Both the position numbers and the translations under genes were made by a program. Of a stretch of 64,000 bases of DNA, positions 63,391 through 64,000 are shown piece by piece. Numbering within the stretch: position 1 is the stretch's first letter; every line of letters starts with the position of its first letter. Under the pieces are notes generated by a model, which worked only from the letters and a program-made list of their open reading frames with translations, did not search any database and was not told the origin of the DNA. The stretch is taken from assembly GCA_000471925.1 (NCBI GenBank), contig CP006667.1, positions 2,418,001 to 2,482,000 on the forward strand. The letters are read 5' to 3'. Origin of the DNA: Ralstonia pickettii DTP0602 (GTDB lineage: Bacteria; Pseudomonadota; Gammaproteobacteria; Burkholderiales; Burkholderiaceae).

Positions 63391-64000
63391 GCTGCCTCCG
63401 CCATCGAAACCGCCGCGTCCATATCCACGGCCACGATACGCGATACGCCCTGCTCCTGCATGGTCACGCCAATGAGTTGATGAGCCATTTCCATGGCGAT
63501 CTTGTTATGTGAGATGAAAACGAATTGAGTCTTGTTCGACATGCGCGCCACCATATTGGCGTAGCGCTCGGTGTTGGCGTCGTCCAGCGGCGCGTCCACT
63601 TCGTCCAGCAGGCAGAACGGCGCCGGGTTGAGCTGGAACATGGCAAACACCAGCGCGATCGCGGTCAGCGCCTTCTCGCCGCCCGATAGCAGGTGGATGG
63701 TCGAGTTCTTCTTGCCCGGGGGCTGCGCCATCACCTGCACGCCGGCGTCGAGGATTTCTTCGCCGGTCATGATCAGGCGCGCCTGGCCGCCACCGAACAG
63801 CGACGGGAACAGCTCGCCGAAATGATGGTTGACCTGGTCGAAGGTGCCTTGCAGCAGCGCACGCGTTTCCTGGTCGATCTTGGCGATCGCGTCTTCCAGC
63901 GTGCTGATGGCGTCGTTCAGGTCGGCCGACTGCGCATCGAGGAAGGTCTTGCGCTCGCGCGCCGCCGCCAGCTCGTCGAGCGCGGCCATGTTGACCGGGC
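63387..64000 (-). CDS. smc: Chromosome segregation protein SMC, C-terminal part
   Basis: Only the last ~204 residues are in the window; the 5' part lies beyond 64000. The end of the coiled coil ([20 protein letters not shown]) leads into the C-terminal ATPase head: [20 protein letters not shown], signature [20 protein letters not shown], Walker [21 protein letters not shown] and the switch [20 protein letters not shown]. It overlaps zipA by 4 bases. Confidence 0.97.
   Translation of the reverse strand, partial: PVNMAALDELAAARERKTFLDAQSADLNDAISTLEDAIAKIDQETRALLQGTFDQVNHHFGELFPSLFGGGQARLIMTGEEILDAGVQVMAQPPGKKNSTIHLLSGGEKALTAIALVFAMFQLNPAPFCLLDEVDAPLDDANTERYANMVARMSNKTQFVFISHNKIAMEMAHQLIGVTMQEQGVSRIVAVDMDAAVSMAEAA

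Overview
The window looks like a piece of the main chromosome of a GC-rich betaproteobacterium of the Cupriavidus/Ralstonia group (Burkholderiales). This rests on gene order (rpsB-tsf-pyrH-frr-uppS-cdsA-dxr-rseP-bamA-skp-lpxD-fabZ-lpxA-lpxB-rnhB, smc-zipA-ligA, smpB/ratA-rnfH, guaB-guaA), strong GC-biased codon use, a QueE with the Burkholderia-type CX14CX2C cluster motif, and Bug/TctC-type transport. No rRNA, tRNA, CRISPR array, insertion sequence or phage gene was seen. Species cannot be fixed from the sequence alone.

Layout. 1-2610: LD-carboxypeptidase (cut by the window edge), tadA, queD and queE, all on the minus strand. 2897-6561: a yafC-like LysR regulator divergent from an MFS exporter and a dkgB-type aldo/keto reductase, then a DUF1993 protein. 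6665-10232: a LysR / Bug-binding-protein / D-aminoacylase module in which two of the three genes carry single-base frameshifts. 10334-14019: a small unknown protein, a royal-jelly/SMP-30-like secreted protein, and a LysR/short-chain dehydrogenase pair. 14031-24524: an accessory catabolic module. It has a long minus-strand operon (glycerol-dehydrogenase-like enzyme, a gabD remnant, a two-subunit transketolase, a complete branched-chain-type ABC importer and a short-chain dehydrogenase). Divergent from it are an atypical shikimate-dehydrogenase-like enzyme and an FCD-type GntR regulator. Three related palindromes lie in its control regions. 24678-28529: guaB, a small membrane protein and guaA. 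28668-33336: a DMT transporter, a DUF4124 protein, rnfH-ratA divergent from smpB, and a stomatin/NfeD pair. 33487-37124: ppsA and its regulator ppsR, divergent. 37170-53417: the large conserved cluster for ribosome, isoprenoid, lipid A and outer-membrane assembly. 53765-59235: map, glnD and a large-subunit-type pseudouridine synthase with a long Arg-rich repeat tail. 59365-64000: def, ligA, zipA and the 3' end of smc.

How it works together. Most of the window is housekeeping. The rpsB-to-rnhB cluster couples translation factors with envelope biogenesis. ppsA/ppsR controls the pyruvate-PEP step, glnD the nitrogen signal, and guaB/guaA makes GMP. The accessory block between 6.6 and 24.5 kb holds the metabolic novelty. 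The best candidate for an undescribed system is the GntR-controlled 14031-24524 module: uptake, oxidation/reduction and two-carbon ketol transfer on an unknown polyhydroxylated substrate.
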